Assembly: GCA_024434165.1 (NCBI GenBank)
Contig: QMIW01000002.1
Location: 1 to 64,000, forward strand
DNA: 64,000 nucleotides
From: Chloroflexota bacterium
GTDB lineage: Bacteria > Chloroflexota > Anaerolineae > Anaerolineales > Villigracilaceae
Direction: 5' to 3'
Below the pieces are notes generated by a model, which saw only the letters and a list, made by a program, of their open reading frames with translations, was not told the origin of the DNA and did not search any database. Positions 38,611-48,335 of this stretch are shown in pieces. The translations under genes were made by a program, and so were the position numbers. How positions within the stretch are numbered: position 1 is the stretch's first letter; each line of letters starts with the position of its first letter.

Positions 38611-40989
38611 GTGGTTCGATTGATTCTTCAAAACCATGCAAGAGCGTGGACCAGGGTTGTGATGCTGCTTTTCATTCTGCTCGCGGCGGCGGGACCTCTC
38701 CGCGCGCAGGCGCAGGCGGACATACGCCTCACTGCCCGCGTGGGGCTGAACGGTTACTGCAAGGAGGATGCCTGGATTCCCGTGCGCGTGCTGGTGGAAA
38801 ACACCGGCGCGGATGTAAACGGGCGCGTGCAAATTTCCTATCGGAACTCGGAGGGCGGGACATCCATCCATGGGCAGGATGTATCGTTGCCGACCACATC
38901 GCGCAAGGAATTCTTTCTTTATTTTCACCCGCACGGATTCATCCGCAGCCTCACGGTCAGCCTGGTGGCGGATGGGAAAAAACTCGCAGGCGACGACCTC
39001 AACCTCTCCTGCCTGGACCGGGACAGTCTCCTCTTCGGCGTGCTGGCAGATGACCCATCCACGTACGATGGCTTGGCAAACATCCAGCCGCTGGGCGGGT
39101 TCGTGAGGGTTGCTCCGCTTCAACTCGCGGATTTACCCGACCGCGTCCAGGGATGGGAAGCATTGGATGCGCTCATCGTCTCCGGCGTGGATACCGGTCC
39201 ATTGAGCGAGGATCAGCGAACCGCTTTGAAGATGTGGGTCGCCAACGGGGGCAGGTTGATGGTCGTGGGCGGACCAGGCTGGGAAGCCGCCTCTGCCGGA
39301 CTGAAAGACCTCCTGCCGCTGGCGTTGAACTCCGTTCAGACGGTGGAAAGCCTTTCGGCGCTGCCCGCTTATTTTCGAGACGATTCCCCGCTGGCGGAAC
39401 CGGCAATTTTGGCGGTGGGACAGGTGGACAAGGATGCGCACACGCTTGTGGAACAGGACGGCATTCCGCTCATCGTTGAAAAGGAAATGGGCTTTGGCAG
39501 GATTGTTTTCCTCTCTGCCGACCCTTCGCTGAAACCTCTCAGCGAGTGGGACGCCATGACGGACGTTTACGCCAGCCTGCTGGGAGTCCGACCCGCCCGG
39601 CTCAATTGGGTGGACGGCTCGTGGGATTCGTACAACGCCAACAGCGCGGTGTCGTCCGTTGGCAATTCCGGCGTGCCGTCGTCGGCGTATGTCTGTGGCT
39701 GGCTGGTCCTGTATGTGCTTGCGGTCGGACCAATCAACTTTTTGCTCATCCGCCGCACGAAGCGGCGCGAACTGGCGTGGATCACCATCCCCGCCGTCGT
39801 GATCGTCTTCAGTGCGGTTGCCTATTTTTACGGTTTCCTATACCGGGGGCAAAAACCCATTTTGAACAGGATTGCCGTGGTGCAGGCATGGGATAATTCC
39901 GAAGCGGCGGCAGTGCGCGCGCTGGTGGGCGTTTACTCGCCGAGCCGCGCGAGATATTTGCTGGAGAGTTCGGACGGTTTCATGTTGTATCCCTACGAAA
40001 GCGGCAGCGGCGGGCTCCAGGGCGGCAATGACTGGTTGACGCTTGCCGAAGGTGCGGGCATGGTCATGCCGGATGTGCGCGTGGAAATCGGCGGGTTGAA
40101 GACTCTGGCGGCGCAGGGGAACATCCCGGCGCTGCAGTTCGACCACGATCTCACCGTAACCGTCAGCGGACAGCCGCCGGTTCTGAAAGGTGCGGTCACC
40201 AATGCCAGCGGTTTCACGCTGAAGGATGCCATCCTGTTCACCTCCGGCGATATGGAAAACCTCGGCGATCTTTCCCCCGGCGAAACAAACTCCATAACCG
40301 TTTCGCTGACCACCTACCCGGATGGACCGAAGTTCTACGCGCTCGATTCGTGGAACCTCCTCAGCCCGAACAACTTAGCCAGCCCGGGCAATCCCGAATT
40401 GTCGCGCCGCCGGGCGATGCTGGATATGCTTCTCAACAGCACCACATATTATTACAACGCCAACGACGGCAACTGGGGCGTATATCTGATGGGCTGGATC
40501 GAAGAGCCGGTTGTGCCGGTGGGCGTGCGGGGTCAATCGTTCGACGCGATTGACACCACGCTTTACGTCGTGAGGCTGACCCCGTCCTTTGAATATACCG
40601 GAGATGTCTGGCGGCTGACTCCCAGCCTGCTTGCCTGGGAATCTTCCCAGCCGGGCGCTTCGCCCTATTACAGTTTCGAAATTCCGGCGGGCGGCTACGA
40701 ACTGCGTTTCCATCCCGTCATCACCGCCCCGTTCGATTCGGTGGAGACGATGATTCTCGATGTGGACGTACGCTCGGCGCTGGGACCGCAGGATATTGCC
40801 GCCTCGCTCTGGGACTTTGAAACCGGGCAGTGGGTGAAGGTCGAAAACCTGCAATGGGGGGAAAACCAAATCCCCGAGCCGCTTCGCTATCTTGGACCGG
40901 GCGGAGAGGTGCGGCTGAGAATGCAAACGCCCACGAACGACTATGTGGAAGTCGCCCGAACCACGATTACGCTGCTGGTGACGCCATGA
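38611..40989 (+). CDS. Large exported membrane protein, first gene of the MoxR/VWA operon
   Basis: 792 aa from GTG 38611; TTG 38620, 8 bases after AAGGAG, may be the true start. An N-terminal signal helix (VVMLLFILLAAAGPLRAQAQA) is followed by a beta-rich extracytoplasmic region. A glutamine-amidotransferase-like segment at about 180-225 reads ALIVSGVDTGPLSEDQ...GGRLMVVGG. Two membrane helices lie near 360 and 395 (YVCGWLVLYVLAVGPINFLLI, WITIPAVVIVFSAVAYFYG). The C-terminal 370 residues are again exported. Function unknown. Its stop overlaps the ABC ATPase start (ATGA), so it works with the exporter. Confidence 0.7.
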   Translation: MVRLILQNHARAWTRVVMLLFILLAAAGPLRAQAQADIRLTARVGLNGYCKEDAWIPVRVLVENTGADVNGRVQISYRNSEGGTSIHGQDVSLPTTSRKEFFLYFHPHGFIRSLTVSLVADGKKLAGDDLNLSCLDRDSLLFGVLADDPSTYDGLANIQPLGGFVRVAPLQLADLPDRVQGWEALDALIVSGVDTGPLSEDQRTALKMWVANGGRLMVVGGPGWEAASAGLKDLLPLALNSVQTVESLSALPAYFRDDSPLAEPAILAVGQVDKDAHTLVEQDGIPLIVEKEMGFGRIVFLSADPSLKPLSEWDAMTDVYASLLGVRPARLNWVDGSWDSYNANSAVSSVGNSGVPSSAYVCGWLVLYVLAVGPINFLLIRRTKRRELAWITIPAVVIVFSAVAYFYGFLYRGQKPILNRIAVVQAWDNSEAAAVRALVGVYSPSRARYLLESSDGFMLYPYESGSGGLQGGNDWLTLAEGAGMVMPDVRVEIGGLKTLAAQGNIPALQFDHDLTVTVSGQPPVLKGAVTNASGFTLKDAILFTSGDMENLGDLSPGETNSITVSLTTYPDGPKFYALDSWNLLSPNNLASPGNPELSRRRAMLDMLLNSTTYYYNANDGNWGVYLMGWIEEPVVPVGVRGQSFDAIDTTLYVVRLTPSFEYTGDVWRLTPSLLAWESSQPGASPYYSFEIPAGGYELRFHPVITAPFDSVETMILDVDVRSALGPQDIAASLWDFETGQWVKVENLQWGENQIPEPLRYLGPGGEVRLRMQTPTNDYVEVARTTITLLVTP

Positions 40990-41948
40990 CCCCGATTGTC
41001 GAAATCCGCAGCCTCAACAAATCCTTCGGCCGGCGCAAAGCCGTGGATAACTTCAACCTGACCATCGAACAGGGCGAAATCTTCGGGCTGGTCGGACCGA
41101 ACGGCGCCGGCAAGACCACCACCATGCGCATGCTGGTCACCCTCCTCAAACCGGACCAGGGCGAGATCGCCGTGGGCGGCTTTTCGGTGGAGGATGCCCC
41201 GCGCGAAGTCCGCAGATTGATCGGTTTCATGCCCGATAACTTCGGCGTGTACGGCGAGATGACCGTGCAGGAATATCTCGACTTCTTCGCCGCCTGCTAC
41301 AATATCCCCGCCCCGCAGCGCGCCCGTCTCATCAACGACCTGCTCGAACTCGTGGATATTTCCCACCGCCGCGACGACATGGTGGATACCCTCTCGCGCG
41401 GACTCAAACAACGCCTCGGAATCGCCCGCGTGCTGATTCACGACCCAAGCCTGCTTGTCCTCGACGAGCCCGCCTCCGGGCTGGACCCGCGGGCGCGCAT
41501 CGAAATTCGAGAACTTTTGCTGGAGATTGCGCGTCTTGGAAAGACGATCCTGTTCTCCAGCCACATTCTGGCAGATGTGGCGGAACTCTGCTCGCGCGTC
41601 GGCATCATGGAAAGCGGCAAACTGGTCGCGCTCGGCACACTGGACCAGCTCCACCAGCGTCTCCTGCCGCACCGGCTCGTCCATGTGGCGCTGCTCAACA
41701 CCGTCCCACCGGAGGATGCGCGCGCCGTACTGGCGAACCTGCCCGGCGTATCCAGTGTCCGCCTGCGCGAGGGCTTCATCCGCGCCGACTGGATCATGTT
41801 CGAAGCCGAATTCCTCGGCGACGATGAAGCGCTGCGAAGCCTGCTTGCCGCACTGCTCGAAAAGGGACTGCCGGTGGTGCACTTCAGTGAAGAGACGCAG
41901 GACCTCGAAGAAGTCTTCATGCGCGCCACGCGCGGAATTGTTTCGTAA
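40986..41948 (+). CDS. ABC transporter ATP-binding protein
   Basis: 320 aa from ATG 40986, overlapping the previous stop by 4 bases. Walker A GPNGAGKTT, signature TLSRGLKQRLGIARVL, Walker B LLVLDEPASGLDP, and His in SSHILADV. The C-terminal 90 residues are the extra domain of drug- and gliding-type ABC-2 ATPases. It powers the permease encoded 13 bases downstream. Substrate unknown; position in the MoxR/VWA operon suggests an envelope component. Confidence 0.92.
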   Translation: MTPIVEIRSLNKSFGRRKAVDNFNLTIEQGEIFGLVGPNGAGKTTTMRMLVTLLKPDQGEIAVGGFSVEDAPREVRRLIGFMPDNFGVYGEMTVQEYLDFFAACYNIPAPQRARLINDLLELVDISHRRDDMVDTLSRGLKQRLGIARVLIHDPSLLVLDEPASGLDPRARIEIRELLLEIARLGKTILFSSHILADVAELCSRVGIMESGKLVALGTLDQLHQRLLPHRLVHVALLNTVPPEDARAVLANLPGVSSVRLREGFIRADWIMFEAEFLGDDEALRSLLAALLEKGLPVVHFSEETQDLEEVFMRATRGIVS

Positions 41949-41961
41949 AAAAGGAACCAGG

Positions 41962-42918
41962 ATGCAAACCGAATCCACACCCGGGTTGATTCCCGCCAAA
42001 GCCCCCAGCCGCTGGAACGTCTTCCAGCGCCTGATGGAAAACCCTGTCATCATGAAGGAACTGCGCGGACGCATGAGAAGCCGCTCCGCCTCCTTTTTGA
42101 TCACCGGCTACCTGGCATTGATCGGGTTGGTGGTGGGCGTCATCTATTCCTCGTTTTCGAGCGGGCTGGCGTTTTCCGCCTGGGACCCGCAAGCCCGCCA
42201 GATGTTGGGGAAGGGCATTTTCGGAACGGTGGTGCTGATGGAGTTGTTCCTCGTCAGCCTGATCGGACCCGCGCTGACCTCCGGCGCCGTCTCCTCCGAA
42301 CGCGAACGGCAAACCTTCGACCTGCTTCGCACCACCACACTCCCGGCGCGCTCCTTCGTGTTTGGCAAACTGGGCTCCTCGCTCGCTTATCTTTTGCTGC
42401 TCATCTTCACCGCCCTGCCCATTCAAAGCATCGCCTTTGTGCTGGGCGGCGTGGGGCTGGCGGAGGTGGTTGTTTCCAGCCTCCTGCTGGTGACGACCGC
42501 CGTCTTCTACTGCACGCTCGGCTTGTTTCTCTCCAGTTTCATCAAACGTACCACCGCCGCCACCGTTACATCGTATGTGATCATCGTGCTGTCGTACATC
42601 CTGCTTGGGGTGGGGTTCTTCCTGCTGTCGTTTATCGGCATCTCCGCCTACTATAACTATGCCGTGAATACGGCGGTTTTCGAAAGGCTGATCACCGTCA
42701 TTCTGTGGCTGTTGGTTTCGACCAACCCGCTCCTGACGGCGATCATCAGCGAAGTGATTCTGGTGGAAGACCAAAGCCTGTTCTATACCACCTCGGTGAT
42801 GGGGAGCAGCAGTTTTCCCATGCCTTCGCCGTGGATCATCTTCCTCGTGATCTATTCGATTTCGACCGTCCTGATGATTCGCCGGAGCATCCGCCTTGTG
42901 GAGCGACCGGATCAATAA
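41962..42918 (+). CDS. ABC-2 type transporter permease
   Basis: 318 aa from ATG 41962, with AAGGAACCAGG upstream. N-terminal NPVIMKELRGRMRSRSA marks ABC-2 permeases of the NatB/gliding type. Six membrane helices follow (FLITGYLALIGLVVGVIYSS, VLMELFLVSLIGPALTSGAV, LGGVGLAEVVVSSLLLVTTAVF and others). Partner of the preceding ATPase. Confidence 0.85.
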   Translation: MQTESTPGLIPAKAPSRWNVFQRLMENPVIMKELRGRMRSRSASFLITGYLALIGLVVGVIYSSFSSGLAFSAWDPQARQMLGKGIFGTVVLMELFLVSLIGPALTSGAVSSERERQTFDLLRTTTLPARSFVFGKLGSSLAYLLLLIFTALPIQSIAFVLGGVGLAEVVVSSLLLVTTAVFYCTLGLFLSSFIKRTTAATVTSYVIIVLSYILLGVGFFLLSFIGISAYYNYAVNTAVFERLITVILWLLVSTNPLLTAIISEVILVEDQSLFYTTSVMGSSSFPMPSPWIIFLVIYSISTVLMIRRSIRLVERPDQ

Positions 42919-42924
42919 ACCGCG

Positions 42925-44502
42925 ATGACAACCTTCGATGAGTTATCCCGCATTTTGACTCACTGGCAAAAACGCCTGCGCCTCCAACGGACGTTGAGCT
43001 GGTCGCTGCGGGGTCTGGCGTTTGGCTTCGCTTTGGGCTTGATTCTGGGAACGGTCGGCGTCCTGCAAGCGCGCCTCCTGCGGACGGAATTCCTCGCGCT
43101 CACCGCCGCACTTGCTCTCGCTGCGCCCCTGCTGGCGGGGATCATTGCCTGGCTCCTGCCGGTGGATGCGCTCAAGTCTGCCCGCACCTTCGACCGGGTC
43201 TTTCATCTCAACGAACGCATCAGCACCGCGCTGGAGATGAAGGACAAACCGCCGAGCCGGATGCTTCAACAACAGTTGGAAGATGCCGTCGCCTCAGCGC
43301 GGAGTGTGAACCCGCGCCGCGGCTTGCCGTTGAAATTCAACCGGCTCGAAGCCGCCTCGACCCTCGTCCTCGCTGCGCTGCTCGCGCTGGTTTGGTTTCG
43401 GGGCGGCGCCTGGTTTCAAGCCTCACAGCAGGCGCGCGCCGTGGAGGAAGCTGTCGCCGCGCAGGAACAAAAGATCGAAGAACTGCTGACCGAGATCAAC
43501 AACAATGATGCGCTGACCGACGAACAAAAGGAAGCGCTCTCCGAGCCGCTCGAACAAGCCTTGAACGAGCTGGAGCAAAATCCTTCCATGGAAAGTTCCG
43601 TCTCGGTGTTGACCAGCACGGGCGAGCAGCTGCAAGCCATGTCTGACCCGCAGGCAGAGCAGACGACGCAAGCCTTGCAGCAGACCGGGCAGGAACTGGC
43701 TTCGCAGGAGGGCAGTCCGCTGGAGGCAGCGGGCGGAGAATTGGCAAATGGCAACTTCATCAACGCCGCCGCGGAACTGGCAAACCTGGATGTCAGCCAA
43801 TTGGATGCAGGCGAAGCGCAGCAGTTGAGCGACCAACTCGAACAGATGGCGGATGCGGTCGAAGCGGCAAACCCGGAACTGGCGGAGAAACTCAACCAGG
43901 CTGCCGAGGCTCTCCAACGCGGCGATTACGATGCCGCGCAGCAGGCGCTGGATGAAGCCGCGCAGGAGATGATGCAGACCGGTCAGCAGGCGGCGTTCTC
44001 CCAGCAGGCGAGTCAAGCCGCGCAGACGATGCAGGAGGGAGCCGGTCAGGTCATGGCGGCGGGCGGCAGCCAGCAGGGACAGGCGCAAGCCGGTCAGCAG
44101 GGGAGCGGTCAGAGTGGGGAAAACTCCGGGAACGACGGATCAGGCAGCGGGTCGGGTGAGGCGGACGGTTCTTCATCCCCCGGCGATGAGGCGGGCAGTT
44201 CTCCCATCGAGCAGGATGCGGTCAGCGACGGCGGCGAATCCACCTACGAGCAGATTTACGCGCCGCAATTCGCCGGCGGCGAGAACGGCGAATCGCTGGG
44301 GCTTCCATCTTCCGGTGAGGATGGCGAGACCATCGGACAGGGACCGGCAGCGCCCTCGGAAGACGGCGAGAGTTTGGTTCCGTACACCGAGGTGTATTCG
44401 CAGTACGAGACGATCAACCAGCAAGCCATCGAAAACGGCGACGTGCCGTTCGAGTTTTTGCAGATCATCCGCAATTATTTTGATTCGTTGAAACCGAAGT
44501 AG
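42925..44502 (+). CDS. Membrane-anchored Gln-rich coiled-coil protein
   Basis: 525 aa. Three N-terminal membrane helices (GLAFGFALGLILGTVG, FLALTAALALAAPLLAGIIAWLL, LEAASTLVLAALLALVWF). Residues 170-370 are Gln/Glu/Ala-rich and helical. Residues 375-440 are low-complexity Gly/Ser/Gln. The C-terminus ends with a folded segment (LVPYTEVYSQYETIN). The layout resembles DUF4175-type proteins found with MoxR and DUF58 in other bacteria, but the match is only general. It probably scaffolds the complex in the membrane. It starts 6 bases after the permease stop. Confidence 0.65.
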   Translation: MTTFDELSRILTHWQKRLRLQRTLSWSLRGLAFGFALGLILGTVGVLQARLLRTEFLALTAALALAAPLLAGIIAWLLPVDALKSARTFDRVFHLNERISTALEMKDKPPSRMLQQQLEDAVASARSVNPRRGLPLKFNRLEAASTLVLAALLALVWFRGGAWFQASQQARAVEEAVAAQEQKIEELLTEINNNDALTDEQKEALSEPLEQALNELEQNPSMESSVSVLTSTGEQLQAMSDPQAEQTTQALQQTGQELASQEGSPLEAAGGELANGNFINAAAELANLDVSQLDAGEAQQLSDQLEQMADAVEAANPELAEKLNQAAEALQRGDYDAAQQALDEAAQEMMQTGQQAAFSQQASQAAQTMQEGAGQVMAAGGSQQGQAQAGQQGSGQSGENSGNDGSGSGSGEADGSSSPGDEAGSSPIEQDAVSDGGESTYEQIYAPQFAGGENGESLGLPSSGEDGETIGQGPAAPSEDGESLVPYTEVYSQYETINQQAIENGDVPFEFLQIIRNYFDSLKPK

Positions 44503-44545
44503 TCGCGCTTGCAGCGTGACGGTCCTTTTTACAAGCGAGGTCATC

Positions 44546-45523
44546 ATGACAGAATTACCCGTCGAACAGTTTCGCCGCATGGCAAGCCGGATCGAAAGCG
44601 AAGTGGGCAAGGTGATCGTGGGGCAGGCGGACGTGGTGCGGCATGTGCTGGTCAGCATTCTTGCGGGCGGGCATGTGCTGCTCGAAGGCGTGCCGGGACT
44701 GGGCAAGACCATGCTCATCCGCACGCTGGCGCAGGCGCTGGACTTGAAATTTTCGCGCATCCAGTTCACGCCCGATTTGATGCCCGCCGATATTCTGGGC
44801 ACGGAAATCCTCGCAGACCAGGACGGACGCCGCGAGTTTCGCTTCCGCCCCGGTCCGTTGTTTGCCAATTTAATTCTCGCGGACGAGATCAACCGCGCCA
44901 CGCCCAAGACGCAATCAGCGCTGCTCGAAGCCATGCAGGAACATTCCGTCACCGTCGCCGAGCGGACGTATTCGCTCGAAGAGCCGTTCTTCGTGCTGGC
45001 GACCCAGAACCCGCTTGAAATGGAAGGGACATATCCGCTGCCCGAAGCGCAGCTGGACCGCTTCTTTTTCAAGGTCAACGTGCCGCTGCCGGATGTGAAC
45101 GAACTCGTGGAGATCTTCGACCGCACCACCGGCAGGGAAACGCCCGCCGCCGCACCCGCCGCCGCCGGCGCGGACATCGTGCAAATGCGCGAACTGGCGC
45201 GCACCGTTCCCATCGCTTCGCATGTGCGCGAATACATTGCTTCCCTGATTCTTGCCACGCATCCCGAAAGCGCGAATGCGTCGCCTCTTGTCAGGAAGTA
45301 TGTGCGCTACGGTTCCTCCCCGCGCGGCGGGCAAGCCCTCGTGCTCGGCGCGAAGGTTACTGCCTTGCTGGCAGGAAGGTACAACGTTGCGTTTGAAGAC
45401 GTTCATGCGGTTGCGCCCGCCGCCCTGCGCCACCGCCTCATCCTCAACTTCGACGGTCTTGCCGAAGGCATCCGCACGGATGATGTCATAGCCGGGTTGA
45501 CGGAACAGGTTAAAAGTAATTAG
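44546..45523 (+). CDS. moxR: MoxR family AAA+ ATPase
   Basis: 325 aa from ATG 44546. Walker A GVPGLGKT (48-55), Walker B LILADEINRATPKTQSALLEAMQE, sensor 1 ATQNPLEMEGTYPLPEAQLDRF, and C-terminal lid helices. MoxR ATPases act as chaperones that, with VWA proteins, help mature or insert metal-enzyme and envelope complexes. The order here, moxR, DUF58, then two VWA genes, is the classical arrangement. Confidence 0.93.
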   Translation: MTELPVEQFRRMASRIESEVGKVIVGQADVVRHVLVSILAGGHVLLEGVPGLGKTMLIRTLAQALDLKFSRIQFTPDLMPADILGTEILADQDGRREFRFRPGPLFANLILADEINRATPKTQSALLEAMQEHSVTVAERTYSLEEPFFVLATQNPLEMEGTYPLPEAQLDRFFFKVNVPLPDVNELVEIFDRTTGRETPAAAPAAAGADIVQMRELARTVPIASHVREYIASLILATHPESANASPLVRKYVRYGSSPRGGQALVLGAKVTALLAGRYNVAFEDVHAVAPAALRHRLILNFDGLAEGIRTDDVIAGLTEQVKSN

Positions 45524-45561
45524 GGATCGGTAATTGCCATTTACCAATCACCGCCTCTCCC

Positions 45562-46443
45562 ATGCTCTTCTCCGAATCCACCCTGCGCAAACTGAATCAA
45601 CTGACGCTGGTCGCGTCGCGGGTGCGCGCGGGCGCGGTCAAAGGCGGGCGGCGTTCGTCGCGGCGCGGCTCCAGCGTGGAATTTGCCGACTATCGCAACT
45701 ACGCTCCCGGCGATGACCTGCGGCGGCTCGATTGGAACATCTACGCGCGGCTCGAACGTCCCTTCATCAAATTATTCGAAGAAGAGGAAGACCTCGCGGT
45801 GTATATCCTGCTCGATGGTTCCCGTTCGATGGATTGGGGCGATGGCGACCTGCACAAGTTTCGATATGCCCAGCGCCTCGCAGCGGGACTGGGAGCGATT
45901 GCGCTGGCTTCGGGCGATTCCCTCTCTGTGGGCTTTCTCCAAAACGGACGGGTTTCCGCCGAATTCGGTTCCACGCGCGGACAAGCCGCCCTGCCGCGTT
46001 TGTTTTCGTTCCTCGAAAATCTTCAGCCCGGCGGCATCACCAACCTTGACGCATCGCTTCAACACTATGCGCTCAAACCGCGCCGCCCCGGTCTGGTCAT
46101 CCTCATCTCGGACCTGCTCGATGCCGGCGGGTATCAAGCCGGCTTGCGCCCCATGCAGGGACGCGGTCACGATGCGGCGTTGGTTCACGTCCTCTCGCCC
46201 GATGAACTCGACCCGCCTTTCTCCGGCGATTTGCAGCTGGTGGACATCGAAAGCGGACAGACGCAGGACATCTCGCTCGACGGCGGCTTGTTAACTCTCT
46301 ACCGCGAACGCGCGCAAGCCTGGCTGCATGAAACGCAGGCGGAATGCCGCAGGCAGTCTGTGCGCTATCTCGGCTTGACCACGCGCGAACCCTGGGATCA
46401 AGCCCTTCTGCTCGAAATGCGCCGCGCCGGAATCGTGAAATGA
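45562..46443 (+). CDS. DUF58 domain protein
   Basis: 293 aa. It begins with an Arg-rich stretch (RRSSRRGSSVEFADYRNYAPGDD), which is the DUF58 signature, then DWNIYARLERPFIKLFEEEED. A VWA-like core has a MIDAS DGSRSMDWG. Unlike many DUF58 proteins it lacks the N-terminal membrane helices. It partners MoxR. Its stop overlaps the next start (ATGA). Confidence 0.9.
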   Translation: MLFSESTLRKLNQLTLVASRVRAGAVKGGRRSSRRGSSVEFADYRNYAPGDDLRRLDWNIYARLERPFIKLFEEEEDLAVYILLDGSRSMDWGDGDLHKFRYAQRLAAGLGAIALASGDSLSVGFLQNGRVSAEFGSTRGQAALPRLFSFLENLQPGGITNLDASLQHYALKPRRPGLVILISDLLDAGGYQAGLRPMQGRGHDAALVHVLSPDELDPPFSGDLQLVDIESGQTQDISLDGGLLTLYRERAQAWLHETQAECRRQSVRYLGLTTREPWDQALLLEMRRAGIVK

Positions 46444-48335
46444 ACTTCCTGCTCCCCGCGGGGCTTGCGCTGCTTGCGCTCGCCATTCCCATTCTTCTGC
46501 TCTACATGCTCAAACTGCGCCGCAAACAGGCGCAGGTCTCTTCGACCCTTTTGTGGGAACAACTCCTGCGCGACCGGCAAGCCAACGCCCCATGGCAGAA
46601 ACTCAAACGCAATCTTCTGCTCATTTTGCAATTGCTCATCCTTGCGGCGCTCGCGCTTGCCTTTGCGCGCCCTGCCGTTCAAACGCCCGTTGTCGCATCC
46701 GGCTCGGTCATCGTTTTGCTCGATGCTTCGGCTTCGATGAACGCAGCGGATGTGGAACCTTCGCGCTTCGAGGCGGCACGGCGTATCGCAGCGGCTCTCA
46801 TCAATGAAACCGCCGCCGCCTCCCGCCTGACCCTGATTCTGGTCGGCGGGACCCCGGAGATTTTGATCGCCGCCGAAAGCGATAAGACCCTCGTGCAGTC
46901 CGCACTGGCGAAAGCGGAGGTCACCCAGGGCGGCGCGGATTGGGCATCCGCGTTTGCGTTGGCGGCAGGCGCCTCGTACGGCAGCGCAGACGTGACCTCC
47001 GTCATCATCTCGGATGGCGGCTTGCCCGAAAGCGGACTGCCCGCCCTGCCCGGCAAGATCCGCTATGTGCCGGTGGGGGAGTCTGGCGCGAACCTTGCCA
47101 TTACGGCTTTGGCGCTGCGTCCTGCCGGGCGGGGCACGGAATTATTTGCCAAGGTCCAAAACTACGGAGGCGGGTCTCGTTCCGTTTTGCTCTCGATCTA
47201 TTTCGGCGAGGACCTCGTCCTGGCTCGGCAGTTCGAGCTCGAAGCGGACTCCAGCAAAAGCCTGACCCTCACAGACCTGCCATCCACCCCCGGCGTGTAT
47301 CGTGCGCGAATCACGCATCCGCAAGAGAATGAAAACCTGGATTCCTTCGCGCTCGATGACACCGCCTTTGCCGTCCATCAAGCCTCCTCGGTGCGGCGGG
47401 CGCTGCTCGTTTCCGAAGGGAATCTGTTCATCGAGCAGGCGCTGGCATCGCTGCCGGGTGTTCGTCCTTTCCGCGCGCTGCCCGCGGACGATGGAACCCT
47501 GCAAATTCCCAACGACCCATTCGGTTTGTATATCTTCGACGGGCTGGCTCCGGCGGAATTGCCCCCGGGAAATTTGCTCTTCATCAACCCGCCGGACAAT
47601 CCGCTTTTTGAAACCGGTGCGGCGTTCACCGATATGAGCAACACGCGCGTAAATGAAAGCCCGCTCACGCGCTATGTAGACTGGAGCACGGTCCACGTGC
47701 TGCAAGCGCGAACGGTGACGCTCCCCGATTGGGCGGAAGCGCTCATCGAAGCGGGAGGCAAGCCGCTGGTGTTTGCAGGCGAAACGGGTGGACGCCGCAT
47801 CGCCGTCCTCACCTTTGATCTGCGCGAAAGCGACCTGCCGCTGCAAGTGGCATACCCGATTCTGTTTTCCAACCTCATCAATTACCTGCTCCCGCCCAGC
47901 CCGTTCGACGCGACGCAATCGTTACAGCCGGGGCAGAGTCTCGTTATCTCGCCGCCGCCGGGGACGGAGCGGGTCGTGGTCGCTTCGCCTTCCAACATCG
48001 CCTACAACCTGCCGTTGAGCGGAAGCGCGCTCACGTTCACCGATACGAACGAACCCGGCTATTACGCGGTCAATTTCATCGCCGGCGATTCTTCGACGGT
48101 GGAATATTTCGCCGTCAATTTGTTCGACCCGGCGGAGTCGGATTTGAGACCGCGCGAGACGATACAGGCGGGACAGGCGGAGGTGACGGCAAACGTCCCG
48201 GATCAGATCGGACAGCGTGAGTTGTGGCGCTGGCTGGCGGGAATTGCATTCGTCATCCTTCTGATCGAATGGCAGGTTTATCATCGCAAGCGTTTGCCCG
48301 CTGCGTTGACCCGCATCCCTGGGGGCAGCCGATGA
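46440..48335 (+). CDS. BatA-like VWA membrane protein
   Basis: 631 aa from ATG 46440. Two N-terminal membrane helices (LPAGLALLALAIPILLLYML, LLLILQLLILAALALAFA) and a VWA domain with MIDAS DASASM at about 97-102. A CARDB-like beta domain follows, and then a glutamine-amidotransferase-like segment near 310-480. A last helix (WLAGIAFVILLIEWQVY) precedes a basic tail. The layout matches Bat/DUF4159-type proteins. It anchors the MoxR system in the membrane. It overlaps both neighbours by ATGA. Confidence 0.85.
   Translation: MNFLLPAGLALLALAIPILLLYMLKLRRKQAQVSSTLLWEQLLRDRQANAPWQKLKRNLLLILQLLILAALALAFARPAVQTPVVASGSVIVLLDASASMNAADVEPSRFEAARRIAAALINETAAASRLTLILVGGTPEILIAAESDKTLVQSALAKAEVTQGGADWASAFALAAGASYGSADVTSVIISDGGLPESGLPALPGKIRYVPVGESGANLAITALALRPAGRGTELFAKVQNYGGGSRSVLLSIYFGEDLVLARQFELEADSSKSLTLTDLPSTPGVYRARITHPQENENLDSFALDDTAFAVHQASSVRRALLVSEGNLFIEQALASLPGVRPFRALPADDGTLQIPNDPFGLYIFDGLAPAELPPGNLLFINPPDNPLFETGAAFTDMSNTRVNESPLTRYVDWSTVHVLQARTVTLPDWAEALIEAGGKPLVFAGETGGRRIAVLTFDLRESDLPLQVAYPILFSNLINYLLPPSPFDATQSLQPGQSLVISPPPGTERVVVASPSNIAYNLPLSGSALTFTDTNEPGYYAVNFIAGDSSTVEYFAVNLFDPAESDLRPRETIQAGQAEVTANVPDQIGQRELWRWLAGIAFVILLIEWQVYHRKRLPAALTRIPGGSR

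Noticed and set aside
40941-42104. 387-residue minus-strand frame
   Set aside because: Complement shadow of the ABC ATPase gene; no recognisable domain.
44173-45258. 361-residue minus-strand frame
   Set aside because: Complement shadow of moxR, Ser/Arg-rich, no family pattern.
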